DNA of 64,000 nucleotides from Steinernema hermaphroditum. Taxonomy: Eukaryota > Nematoda > Chromadorea > Rhabditida > Steinernematidae. Within the stretch, counting starts at the first letter, position 1; each line of letters starts with the position of its first letter. The position numbers and the translations under genes are program-made. Location of the stretch: positions 1,302,001 through 1,366,000 of the forward strand of contig CM059622.1 in assembly GCA_030435675.1 (NCBI GenBank). The letters run 5' to 3'. The notes under the pieces were generated by a model. That model saw nothing but the letters and a program-made list of their open reading frames with translations, did no database searches and was not told the origin of the DNA. This document shows, in pieces, positions 1 through 9,003 of this stretch.

Positions 1-1195
1 GTGGTCCGGGAGTTGCGTCTTCGCTGGTCCTCAGAGCGTCGGCGACCTTCGGGATGACTTCTCACGTGGCCGGATTCCTGGCGCCGGACATCTTGTTGTC
101 AGCGGTGGTGGGACTACGGCTTCCGAGTGTCCCAATTCCCTCTGGAAGCCGGAACAGTCACAACCACGGGGTTTGCCATCTGGCCAACCAGACACTCAGA
201 GAGCGACCGGAGGGACCGACCGCTCGCCACCGCGACACGAGTGAGAGTGTTCACCATGTTGGATCACCATGTTCGATAAACTCCAACGCTATAGGTAGGT
301 GCTTGACTGCCATAGTAATTGCCCCGATGCCTTAGGCTACAAGTGGAAATTGGATGCTCCGATTTCCCATAACTTCTCCGACCCCTGTATCCGCCACCGT
401 AACACATTGACCCATGTTTTTACCTGTAGTTCTAAATGAAGATATTTCCCTTTATTTTTCGTAGCTGCTACGATCAAGGGGGTTCTAACCGTGTGATCCA
501 CTGGACAGCTTGATACTATGGATAAGAGAGAATTCGAAGATTGAGTTGTGGTCAGAACCAGGTCGAACAAGTGATATGTCACTATGCTGTATGCGATATT
601 ATACAAGCACGGGGACGAAAAGTGTTCATGAGATAGGTCAACCTCTATGCTACAGTTTGCGCGTAATATGTAGGAAAATCTCCTTTTCTTATTCAAAATA
701 AGAAGGAACTAGGGAATGGTTTCGGGGTTTCACCAGATCCAAGGAGAGCACCCAATTTTTTATATTTTAGATCGCCCTCAAAACTGCAGCTCATCTTCAG
801 CTGGGACTCAGTTACTTATTGAACGTGTAGGCCTTCCACAGCTATATCTAAGACGGGACTGTTGGAAACATTAACAACTAAATTGAGTAAAAGACTGCAA
901 GGTCAGAAACGGGCAAAATGGAGTTTTTCGGCCTGGAACCTTTCCTGTTCTGCAATGGAGTGGCCAGGCTTCTCCTCAAAAGGCTTCTCGTCACGAAAAG
1001 CTCTAAGGCTGTGTAGTTAAATGTTGTATACCTCTGGTGAAATATTTGTCTGTTTGGCAATAAATACACACCTTTTAAATCCGCCATTTTCAATGTTTCA
1101 ACGCAATATTAAGTTCAAATGATGTCTCATTTGTTGCAGTTAAGATAGCTGTTTCGGCTATTGCCTTGTAATCTTGCAAGCGCAAAGGAGAGAGG
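1..1195. other. No gene recognised
   Basis: Only short, unrelated open frames occur here on either strand, without protein-family motifs or convincing splice sites. I see no RNA gene and no clear repeat boundary. The stretch is best read as degraded intergenic or transposon-derived DNA downstream of the LINE. Confidence 0.5.
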
Positions 1196-1495
1196 AATTC
1201 ACCGGATCAGACATGAGGAAAGAGCGGAGCATAGGATAACGTCGGGAAGGGATGGGGCATGAACGGTAAAGAACATAAGAATGAACGGAAGATGAGTTTG
1301 CGCTGAGGAAGAGATTGTCGCCCGCAGGGCTATGGTGTCTCCATCCGAAAGGCCGTCACGTCAAACACACAAACGGACAGACAGACCAACGAGGTTCCAG
1401 GTCATAATGGCCAATGCTGGAAAATGTCCAAAACGATGGTATCTTTTCTGGAGCCGCTACCGCGCATTACGAATTTTATTACGATATCAAGCATA

Positions 1496-4471
1496 TTACA
1501 TGTTGTCGCACCCCATATTTATCCAATGTCCTTTGGCTTCTTGTCGCGCTCGGTGCTTCCATCTTCTGCTGCCTAGCTTCTTCGTGAACTCATCACTCCA
1601 TCGGGTCCGTGGTCTTCCGAGGGGCCTCTTCACGGGGGGACGCCATTCCTCTAGTCGGATGGACCACTTTTCCAGGCTTCCGTTCGCCATCTTCCAGGCG
1701 AAGTTCCACTTTCTTCTTCTTGCGGCTTCGTCGATGTCCTTTACCTTCGTGACGCCCCGGAGCCACTCGTTGCTCTTTCTGTCTATTAGACGGACTCCGA
1801 CCATTCGCCTCTCCATCCGTCGTTGAGCGGTCGCAAGCCTCTTCCTCGCTGACTTCGTGAGGGACCAGGTTTCGGATCCATAGAGCATGGCGGGAAGAAC
1901 GCACTGGTCGAATAGTCTTCGTTTCCATCGCATCAGAACGCTTCTGGAGGTCAGGAAGTCCGTGTATCGTCTGAAGACGTTCCATCCGCTTTGAATTCTT
2001 CGGGTGATCTCCTTGTAGTGGTCTCTTCTCAGCCTTAGTTCTTGTCCCAAGTAGACGAAGGCTTCTACTTGTTCGATTACTTCTCCGTTCAGGCGAATCG
2101 ACGCTTCCTCTGTTGCCAGGATCTTCGTCTTCTCCCTGTTGATTTTCAGGCCGCTTCTTCGTGACGCTTCGTCGAGTTCTGTCACCATCTGCTGCAGCTC
2201 TTCTTCCGTGTTGGCGATCAACGCGATATCGATGTCTGCAAATCGAAGATTTGAGAGCTTCGTACCACTGATGTTGATCCCGAAATCTTCCCATTCGAGC
2301 TCTCTGAAGACTTCTTCGAGCGTCGCCGTGAAGAGTTTCGGGCTGATGGTGTCGCCCTGCCGGACTCCTCGCTGGATCTTGATCGGCACCCGTTCTTCAC
2401 CAAGTTGTATGTAGGACGCGGCCTGACCATAGATCTTCTGCAGCAGATTGATGATCGCGGCCGGAACTCCTTGGCGCTTGATTGCGTTCCATACGGCGTT
2501 GATTTCCACGGAGTCGAACGCCTTCTCAAAGTCGACGAAAGCGATGAAGAGCGGTATCCGGTATTCGCGCGTCTTCTCCACCAGAAGGTTGATAGCTTGA
2601 AGGTGGTCGACGGTGGAGTAGTTTCTTCGGAATCCCGCTTGCTCCTCCGGCTGCTCAGCGTCCAAAATCCGCTCAATCCGAGTGACAATTACCTTAGTCA
2701 GGATTTTATACACTGCGGAGAGCAAGGAGATTGGTCTGTAGTTCTTCAGCTGCATCGGATCGCCCTTCTTGAACAGCAGAATGGTCGACGCGTCTGCCAT
2801 CTTCTCCGGAACCGCACAGTTTCTCAGGCACCAGTTCAGGATTCCAGTCAGAGGGCCGAGAATACTGTCTTTCGCAAGTTTCAGCATTTCAACCGTAACC
2901 TTATCCCTCCCTGGGCTTCTTCCAGTCTTCATTCTTCTCATCGCTTCTTCAACTTCTCCCGGCAAGATTTCTGGACACTCTTCTGGCTCTTCGGAGGCTT
3001 CGTATTCGACGTTCACAGTGGAGGCATATAGTTCTTCGTAGAAGTTCTTGATGACCTCGTGGATCTGCGTCTTCGTCGAGTAGAGGTTTCCGTTATTGTC
3101 GCGCAGCTGGACTATCCGTCTTCTCCCGGTGGCGACTTCTCCTCGAACCTTCCTCAGTCCCTTGCAATTCATCACGGCTTCTTCGACGAGGCGACGGTGA
3201 TGTTGGTTGATGTCGTTTCGCACCTCACGGCGGATCAACTTGTTCAGTTCTGTGAGGGCGATCCGGTCGTCGCTGGTGACTTGTAATCGTCGAAGCACGT
3301 GCCTCTGTCGCAGGAGATCAGTGGTTCTTGTGCTGAGTCGGTTCTTCTTTTCTTCATCTTCTTCGGCAAACCGAGCGGCTTCGTGAACGTACTCGGTAAG
3401 CTGGGCGTATCCTTCTGGCGATTCCGTGTTGATTCTCGGCGGATTCAAGGCGACAGCCATCTTGAAGAGATCCCGATTCAGCTTCTTCTTCTTCATCGGT
3501 GTCTGATCTTCTCTCCAGAGCCTCGGTGTTGGAGGTTGGATCGTCGCTCGAAGAATCCGGTGGTCTGAGCCTGCGTTGTAGGAGCCCAGGACATTTGAAC
3601 TTCGGAACTGGATGCTTCTCGGAGCCAGAATGTAGTCAATACAATTCTTCGATCTTCCGTTCGGCGAGATCCATGTCCATTTGCGTTCAGGCCGGCTCTT
3701 GAAGTAGGAGTTGACCGACCGGAGCCGAAAATCTTCGCAGAGGTCGACCAGAAGTTGCCCGCGCCTGTTTCTTTCGCCGTAGCCGTGGTTGCCAATCGCA
3801 TCTTCGTCTTCATCGGTTCTTCGGCCCATCTTGGCGTTCATGTCACCGAGCAGAACAGGGATTATCCGTCGATTGGATTCTCCCGATCTACCAACGTTGG
3901 CACCCCTGTTGACTCCTATCGGCATACCAACGTGGCGCAGTTCTGCCCGGATTTCCTCAAGGAAGGCTTCATAGTCATCATCTTCTTCTTCGTCTTCATC
4001 ATCGTTGGGTTCATGCGATCTTGTTGCAGGCGCATATACGGAGTAGAGGCGCAGGATTTGATCTTCGAACTGGAGGTCCAGACGGGAGATTCTTGGCGCT
4101 ACTTGATGGAACTGCTGGATGTGACGCTTCAATCTTCTCTTCACCAGGAATCCCGTTCCAGAGGTGCTTGAATTGTCCTCTGGTCCAGCGTGGAAGAAAC
4201 AGAAGTCAGAGTCTTCCAGATCTATTCCACCGAAGCTCTTCCACCGCAGTTCAGTCAAGGCGACGACGTCCAAGTTGGTCTTCTCGATTTCCTTCTGCAG
4301 CTCCACGAGACGCGCCGTTGATGCCAGCCGACGGACGTTGAGTGTTCCAAGCACAACGCGAGGAAACGGGTGGGGGTGGAACATTACTAGACTCTGCGGT
4401 TCCAATGCTTCTGAGTCTAGCCCCCGCTGTCTAGATGAGAGCTGCGGAGAGGCCCGACCGCTCACCATCAC
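1496..4471 (-). CDS. Non-LTR retrotransposon (LINE) ORF: AP endonuclease plus reverse transcriptase
   Basis: A single open frame of 991 codons. The N-terminal part is an apurinic-type endonuclease (GTLNVRRL start motif, TELRW, GDMNAKMG, and the terminal GSDHRILRATI with the catalytic SDH). The central part is a reverse transcriptase with FVDFEKAFDSV, GVRQGDTISPKLF and the priming motif LKINREKTKIL. The C-terminus carries the RTE-like tail GRPRTRWSDEF. The product would nick target DNA and copy its own RNA. The frame is open throughout, but the catalytic box reads FADIDIALIA where FADD-I-A-L-I-A is expected: one isoleucine codon separates the two aspartates (near position 2230), so the copy is probably inactive. 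It resembles the RTE-type elements common in nematodes; clade placement is from motif memory only. Confidence 0.9.
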   Translation of the reverse strand: MMVSGRASPQLSSRQRGLDSEALEPQSLVMFHPHPFPRVVLGTLNVRRLASTARLVELQKEIEKTNLDVVALTELRWKSFGGIDLEDSDFCFFHAGPEDNSSTSGTGFLVKRRLKRHIQQFHQVAPRISRLDLQFEDQILRLYSVYAPATRSHEPNDDEDEEEDDDYEAFLEEIRAELRHVGMPIGVNRGANVGRSGESNRRIIPVLLGDMNAKMGRRTDEDEDAIGNHGYGERNRRGQLLVDLCEDFRLRSVNSYFKSRPERKWTWISPNGRSKNCIDYILAPRSIQFRSSNVLGSYNAGSDHRILRATIQPPTPRLWREDQTPMKKKKLNRDLFKMAVALNPPRINTESPEGYAQLTEYVHEAARFAEEDEEKKNRLSTRTTDLLRQRHVLRRLQVTSDDRIALTELNKLIRREVRNDINQHHRRLVEEAVMNCKGLRKVRGEVATGRRRIVQLRDNNGNLYSTKTQIHEVIKNFYEELYASTVNVEYEASEEPEECPEILPGEVEEAMRRMKTGRSPGRDKVTVEMLKLAKDSILGPLTGILNWCLRNCAVPEKMADASTILLFKKGDPMQLKNYRPISLLSAVYKILTKVIVTRIERILDAEQPEEQAGFRRNYSTVDHLQAINLLVEKTREYRIPLFIAFVDFEKAFDSVEINAVWNAIKRQGVPAAIINLLQKIYGQAASYIQLGEERVPIKIQRGVRQGDTISPKLFTATLEEVFRELEWEDFGINISGTKLSNLRFADIDIALIANTEEELQQMVTELDEASRRSGLKINREKTKILATEEASIRLNGEVIEQVEAFVYLGQELRLRRDHYKEITRRIQSGWNVFRRYTDFLTSRSVLMRWKRRLFDQCVLPAMLYGSETWSLTKSARKRLATAQRRMERRMVGVRLIDRKSNEWLRGVTKVKDIDEAARRRKWNFAWKMANGSLEKWSIRLEEWRPPVKRPLGRPRTRWSDEFTKKLGSRRWKHRARQEAKGHWINMGCDNM

Positions 4472-4495
4472 GACAGACAGGGGGAATGGCTAATA

Positions 4496-4650
4496 ATGGC
4501 AAGAAAAGCAAATAGCAGAGAAGCCATCTGGAACAAGACCAAGCAGAATCCGGTCCGATCCATGAGAAAACTGGCCAAGGAGCACGGAGTTCTTGGATGA
4601 TCGGACAGGAAATTAGTGAGAGAAGATCAGGGATTCAACCTATCCTGCGC
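4496..4650 (+). pseudogene. Relic of a mariner/Tc1-like transposase DNA-binding domain
   Basis: The frame starting at 4496 encodes a helix-turn-helix-like stretch containing NPVRSMRKLAKEHGV, followed by an in-frame TGA at 4598-4600 and then SDRKLVREDQGF in the same frame. This pattern (basic HTH, then a second HTH with an RIVREDLG-like helix) is typical of IS630/Tc1/mariner-type transposases. The remainder of the transposase is absent. It lies directly upstream of the LINE ORF on the opposite strand, so it is a fragment into or beside which the LINE inserted. Assignment is by motif resemblance. Confidence 0.5.
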
Positions 4651-4888
4651 GTGTTCGGGTTTCCTCCTCGTAGTGGACTTGTTGGAAAGTTTGCAGCCAT
4701 TCTCCTAACGGCATTTTCGTATTCCTATAGTAATGGCGCTGGGCGCTATGGTAAGATTCTGCGTGGTTCGTAGTGCGGGGTCCATCGATTGAGTCATACA
4801 GGTTGACGAAGTCGATTCCTAACGAGTTGTCGATCCATTCGCGTTCATAATAGTCAAACAGCTCTCGCAATGGCGCATCTTGGCGCAA
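4640..4888 (-). pseudogene. MULE-type transposase C-terminal fragment
   Basis: An 82-codon frame contains the block RTTNHAESYHSAQRHYY followed by a LGEWL segment. This is the histidine-containing motif near the C-terminus of MULE transposase-like proteins (usual form TNNxxESxHxxL). No upstream catalytic DDE portion is visible, so this is a small remnant of a Mutator-like element. It abuts the mariner-like relic. Confidence 0.5.
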
Positions 4889-5043
4889 ACTCCGGTTATC
4901 CAGTTGTTCTGGAGGTCGAAGACAGAGACAAGTGGTGAACTCAAGCCTTTGAGGATATAAATGTTAAAACCACATTCGATTGGACTCCGGAGTAGTATTT
5001 ATATTCATAATGATTCAATTTTCGATTGAAACTGGCAAAAAAT

Positions 5044-5066
5044 GGAAATGACTATTTCGTCGTAGC
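5044..5066 (+). repeat. Relic of PAT-element repeat junction
   Basis: About 21 bp here match the internal B/A junction of the PAT element at ~23.9 kb (read from its minus strand): the ...GAAATGACTATTTCGTCGTA... segment. With the B-like copy at 5881-6020 it suggests an old PAT copy in this region that was later split by the hAT element at 5078-5733. Confidence 0.4.
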
Positions 5067-5077
5067 GTGTTTGAGAC

Positions 5078-5733
5078 CAGTGATGGGTCTCGCTCGAAAT
5101 TTCGCCGAGTCTCGGTTTCGGTTCTCGGTCTCGGTCTCGAAACTTTTCAAGTCTCGATCTCGATTCTCGGTCTCGGTCTCGAAACTTTTCGAGTCTCGAT
5201 CTGGGTCTCGAAGCCATCGAGACTCGGTCTCGGTCTCGAAAAATTTTACTTTATGACTTGCAAAAAGGAATAATTTCAAACAGTTCAAACAAAAAAGGAA
5301 CAATTTCAAACAAACAATCAACAAATAGTGTCTAAATCGCCTTCTGAATCTTCACTGTCATCCGATTCTTCTGTGTCCTCTACTTCCCTTGCTTCCAGCT
5401 TCCTGCTTGCAATATTCTGACCTTCGAAGACGCTCAAACCTTCAAAGAGCACTCCGACACTCCGATATAGATGACGGTGAAGTGAGCTGGATACTGTTCG
5501 TTGTTCTCCACACGAGACCCAATTTCTTCGATCTTCATTCAAAATTTTCGAGACTCTCGGTCTCGATCTCGAAATTTCCCGAGTCTCGGTCTCGATTCTC
5601 GGTCTCGGTCTCGAAACCTTTCGAGTCTCGGTCTCGATTCTCGGTCTCGATCTAGAAACTTTTCGAGTCTCGATCTCGATCTCGAAATCTCGGTCCAAAA
5701 TCTCGAAATTTCGAGTCTCGAAACCCATCACTG
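5078..5733. mobile_element. Non-autonomous hAT element with internal minisatellite
   Basis: The element begins CAGTGATGGG and ends CCCATCACTG, a CAGTG-type hAT terminal inverted repeat. It is flanked by an exact 8-bp target-site duplication TTTGAGAC (5070-5077 and 5734-5741), the hallmark length for hAT transposases. No transposase is encoded. Both ends are filled with degenerate tandem repeats of a ~18-24-bp unit based on TCTCGGTCTCGAAAC (about 5090-5245 and 5545-5720), separated by ~300 bp of unrelated sequence. The arginine/serine-rich open frames here are by-products of this repeat. Confidence 0.85.
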
Positions 5734-5880
5734 TTTGAGACCACTGCGGGTCTCGAAACGAAGTTTCGACGGGTATCGTAGGGAGTATGTCATATGTTCG
5801 ATTTGGGATCGATAGGCAGACGAAAAATCGAACGGAGATTCTTCATCTTGCTTTCAGTTCACTTGCCTCATCTTGCCTCT

Positions 5881-6022
5881 TGAACTGCATAAAGCATCCC
5901 TACTGTTACAAGAGGCGTTGTATTTGAATGGGAGGTAGATTAAGGGGTAGTGGTCTTCTACGCGAAGACGAAATGTACTTTTTCGCGTAGAAGGGCGAAG
6001 CGCTTCGGAGCGGAAAAGTGAT
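5881..6022 (+). repeat. Diverged copy of PAT-element terminal repeat B
   Basis: The sequence from the CATAAAGCAT block through GACGAAATGTACTTTTTCGC to the GAAGNGCNNAGCNCTTC hairpin matches the reverse complement of the PAT B repeat at 22447-22562, with many differences in the middle. It preserves the 44-bp segment missing from the internal PAT B copy. It is a relic or solo terminus of another PAT-type element. Confidence 0.65.
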
Positions 6023-6328
6023 GCTTTGTGCAAACTGCACATCTCCCCCGCCGTGCACATGATGGAATTGTAGACGTAAATCACAGTTTAGTTGGGATCT
6101 TCTTTTTATCCCTGAGCACCGTTCATCTACACTCGTTCCACTCGAGGTTTTGGTCGACTTCCCTGTCACACCTATTTTCCGGTGAGCTCTATGAAAAGGA
6201 GACTCAATCTAGAATCAAAGACCGGTCGGAATTGTTGATTCCTGTCGCGATCTCCCTGTCGCGCCATCGGCAGGATACTATACCTTCCCAAAGAGCTGTC
6301 GATTGTTTCTTGTGACATCACTTTACAT

Positions 6329-6791
6329 CGGTATTACGACATTTCAGTAACCGACATTTCGTTCGACTGCGTACCCTCTAAAGACCCATTTATACTCTGC
6401 GCGACACAAAACGCCTTTTGTGGTGTCGCTTAGCTTGTCTACGTGTGACTATTTAAGCAAAACCGAATAAAACTGCACAGTCATGATGCCTTTGGATTGG
6501 GCTATCAAACCATCATCAGAAAAAATTTTTTTGGAACATGCCATGTAGGTTAAGTTAACTGTCGCTTAGCTTCAACTTGACTGTCGCGCAGCTGTGTCGC
6601 GTAGCATAGGTTTGATAGCCCGATCCGAAAGCATCATGACTGTGCAGTTTTATTCGGTTTTGCTTAAATAGTCCCACGTAGACAAGCTAAGCGACACCAC
6701 AAAAGGCGTTTTGTGTCGCGCAGAGTATAAATGGGTCTTTAGAGGGTACGCAGTCGAACGAAATGTCGGTTACTGAAATGTCGTAATACCT
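6329..6791. mobile_element. Foldback MITE (~190-bp inverted arms)
   Basis: Positions ~6329-6517 and ~6602-6791 are near-perfect inverted repeats, starting GGTATTACGACATTTCAG and ending with its complement, around an ~85-bp loop. There is no coding capacity. The single-stranded form would fold into one long hairpin. I could not define a convincing target duplication (flanks ...TTACATC and TTAAATA...). Confidence 0.8.
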
Positions 6792-6865
6792 TAAATAGGG
6801 TGGGGGAAAAGGGGCGTTCTGGCCCTGGACTCTGCCTCAGGTGTACAGTAATTAGGCGGCTCGGC

Positions 6866-7052
6866 TTTCTATATCTCCCATTATCCGTGATGGATTATCG
6901 GTGTGTACTAAAACCGTCGCTTATTGCTATACCACCTGGCTTGGTGAGGGCGGTAATCCTTTGGCGGGTGTACAGAGTCATTAGTCAGCGGTAGAGCTGA
7001 CTTCTTGTCTCGTACTGTCCGAAGCCAGGTGCTATGTACATGGCGCAGAGTT
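6866..7052. repeat. Dispersed repeat, copy 1
   Basis: About 185 bp (from TATCTCCC through GTGCTATGTACATGGCGCAGAG) recur in the same orientation at 28674-28850 with about 95% identity by eye. Its last ~35 bp resemble part of the 187-bp satellite unit (CCGAAGGCAGGTGCTATGTA), suggesting the satellite was amplified from a relative of this repeat. Confidence 0.75.
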
Positions 7053-7326
7053 CCACTAGTTCCAACGTACCTCTCGGGACGTTGCCTTATTCCACGAGTA
7101 CGATTTCCCCCACTTCCGGATTGGCATGGCTCGGCTTCTCATTTCCCTACTCCCATTGGTATTCATTCTATTTCTCATCTTTATCAACACATCCATCGCC
7201 ACTACCATCATCTGACTTCTTGCATTCAAACTGAACAAACGCCAACTTATGCTCCTAGGGAGTTTCTCCGACAGAGATGCTCCACGTCTCAGATGCTCCC
7301 GCCCCATTTTGTGTTGTTGTAGGAGG

Positions 7327-8892
7327 CAGTGCTGGCGGATTTCGGATCGGATTTTTCGGATTTCTGATTCGGATAATCCGAAGTGTCGGATTCGGATTTT
7401 CTTATTTCGGTTTGCGATTGTCCGGTTTTGCATGGAATTCCGTGTTTCTGCATGTTCGCACTGCGTTTCTTTTTCAATCACTGCAAACGGCTTCAATAAT
7501 CCCGTGGCGAGACCCAAAAATCTGAACCAGCGCGTTGAAAACGACGAGCGAACGCCCGGGATCTATTAACGAAAAAAATCTTGTCAGTCTCAAAAACAAT
7601 CTTGAAAAAGAGTCCTCCGTTCAGGTCTCTTGGAGTCTCGAAATCAGTCTCGCTCTTTATTAGCAGGTTCAGCACGACAATAGATCACGGGATAGGCTAT
7701 GACCGTAGCTGCGGGGCCTCGAGTGTTCGTCGGCGCGGTCTTTTGTAGTCCTTCGGCGCTTAGTCACTTCCGGTTGATCGCATGGTCGTCAGCTGGTTGA
7801 TTGGTCTTCTCTGTTGTTGGATCGCGAGTCACAATATGGCAGACTGCTGCCTGGGAAACTACCGTAATCCCATCTTCTTTTGCTCCCTTTACACTTGGAT
7901 GCTTCGTGCGTTAGCTCGTCGTTCTCAAGTTGAAAAGTTTTGTATGGAATTCCGATCACTATGTGATATCTACTGTGGGTTGCATGCTTGGATGCACCAG
8001 TTCTTTATTCCACTACTGCCTGAGTTTTGATAATCGAAACCCTCGAGAAGTAACTTCTAATTGCTCTCGCGAAGGCCTAGCTGCTTAGCTACCAAGACAA
8101 CAGGGTTCGTCCAAAGGGCTCACTTAAATTCAACAGACTTATGTTTAAATTGGAACCTAAGCCAAACTTAAGTCTCGAATGCAAAGTGAATATAAGCTTG
8201 CTTCGTTCGGTGCAAACTCAGATATCTACATAGACATTCTAGGAACACGAGCACAACTAATTTGCCGTTGTTGAGACATTTGAGTCCCAGCACTTGAGTC
8301 CCGAACATTTGAGTTCCAGAGCTTCAAGGAATGGTGACATTTGCAAACCTTTATGAACTATCTCACTGGTGATTTATCTGCCCCACTTCTAGGTGTTAGT
8401 CACAATTTGTGATAAATGGTAGCACCAGCAGATAAATCACCAGTGAGACAGATAGTTGAGATAGATAGTTCATAAAGATCTGCAAAAGTCACCGTTTCGT
8501 TGAAGCTCTGGAACTCAAATGTCCGGGACTCAAATGTCCGGGACTCAAATGTCTGAGGCTCAAATCTCTCAACAACAATTAGCCAGGCCAGTGCTTGCCT
8601 GCAGCCCTATAGTCGTCGTGGATTCGGCTTGGCTTTGCTTATTGTGGTGAAACTCGAAGCATTCCAAATTTGCCCGATGAACAGCTTAATATCGATGCTA
8701 CTGAAGATTCTGAGAGTCTTGGTGAACCTCAGGATGACTGAGCGAAAGGAATAACGAAAGAGACGAGCAAGAACAGCCGTATATCAACGAAGTATTAGCT
8801 TGTTTTTCAGTCCTGAAAATTTTCCCGAAAATTTCGGATTTTTCGGATTCGAATTTCGGATTTGCGAGTTTCAATCCGATCCGCCAGCACTG
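7327..8892. mobile_element. Non-autonomous hAT element with 8-bp TSD
   Basis: Terminal inverted repeats CAGTGCTGGCGGAT / ATCCGCCAGCACTG are flanked by an exact 8-bp duplication GTAGGAGG (7319-7326 and 8893-8900). The inner ends are rich in TTCGGATT repeats. No transposase is present in 1,566 bp. The opposite arm of the inverted duplication has the same site with a single GTAGGAGG (30952-30959) and no insert, which is a filled/empty pair inside one window. Confidence 0.92.
8257..8585. mobile_element. Foldback MITE nested in the hAT element
   Basis: Inverted arms of ~130-150 bp run from about 8257 (AATTTGCCGTTGTTGAG) to about 8585 (CTCAACAACAATTAG). Each arm contains tandem copies of GGACTCAAATGTC and a GATTTATCTGC segment next to the loop. 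There is no coding capacity. Confidence 0.75.
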
Positions 8893-9003
8893 GTAGGAGG
8901 TATTGTCAACTAGAGCCCGTCGGACATTCAGCCTCACCCAGCAAAGATCACGCTGTCGCGCCGAACATTTGGCAGAACAATCAACTGAAAGTCACTTTCA
9001 CAC

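Noticed and set aside
1593..3813. Several long ORFs overlapping the LINE on both strands
   Set aside because: Shadow frames of the 991-codon endonuclease/RT ORF.
5005..5815. Arg/Ser-rich ORFs on both strands, resembling SR proteins
   Set aside because: Generated by the TCTCGG minisatellite in the hAT element; open in several frames at once.
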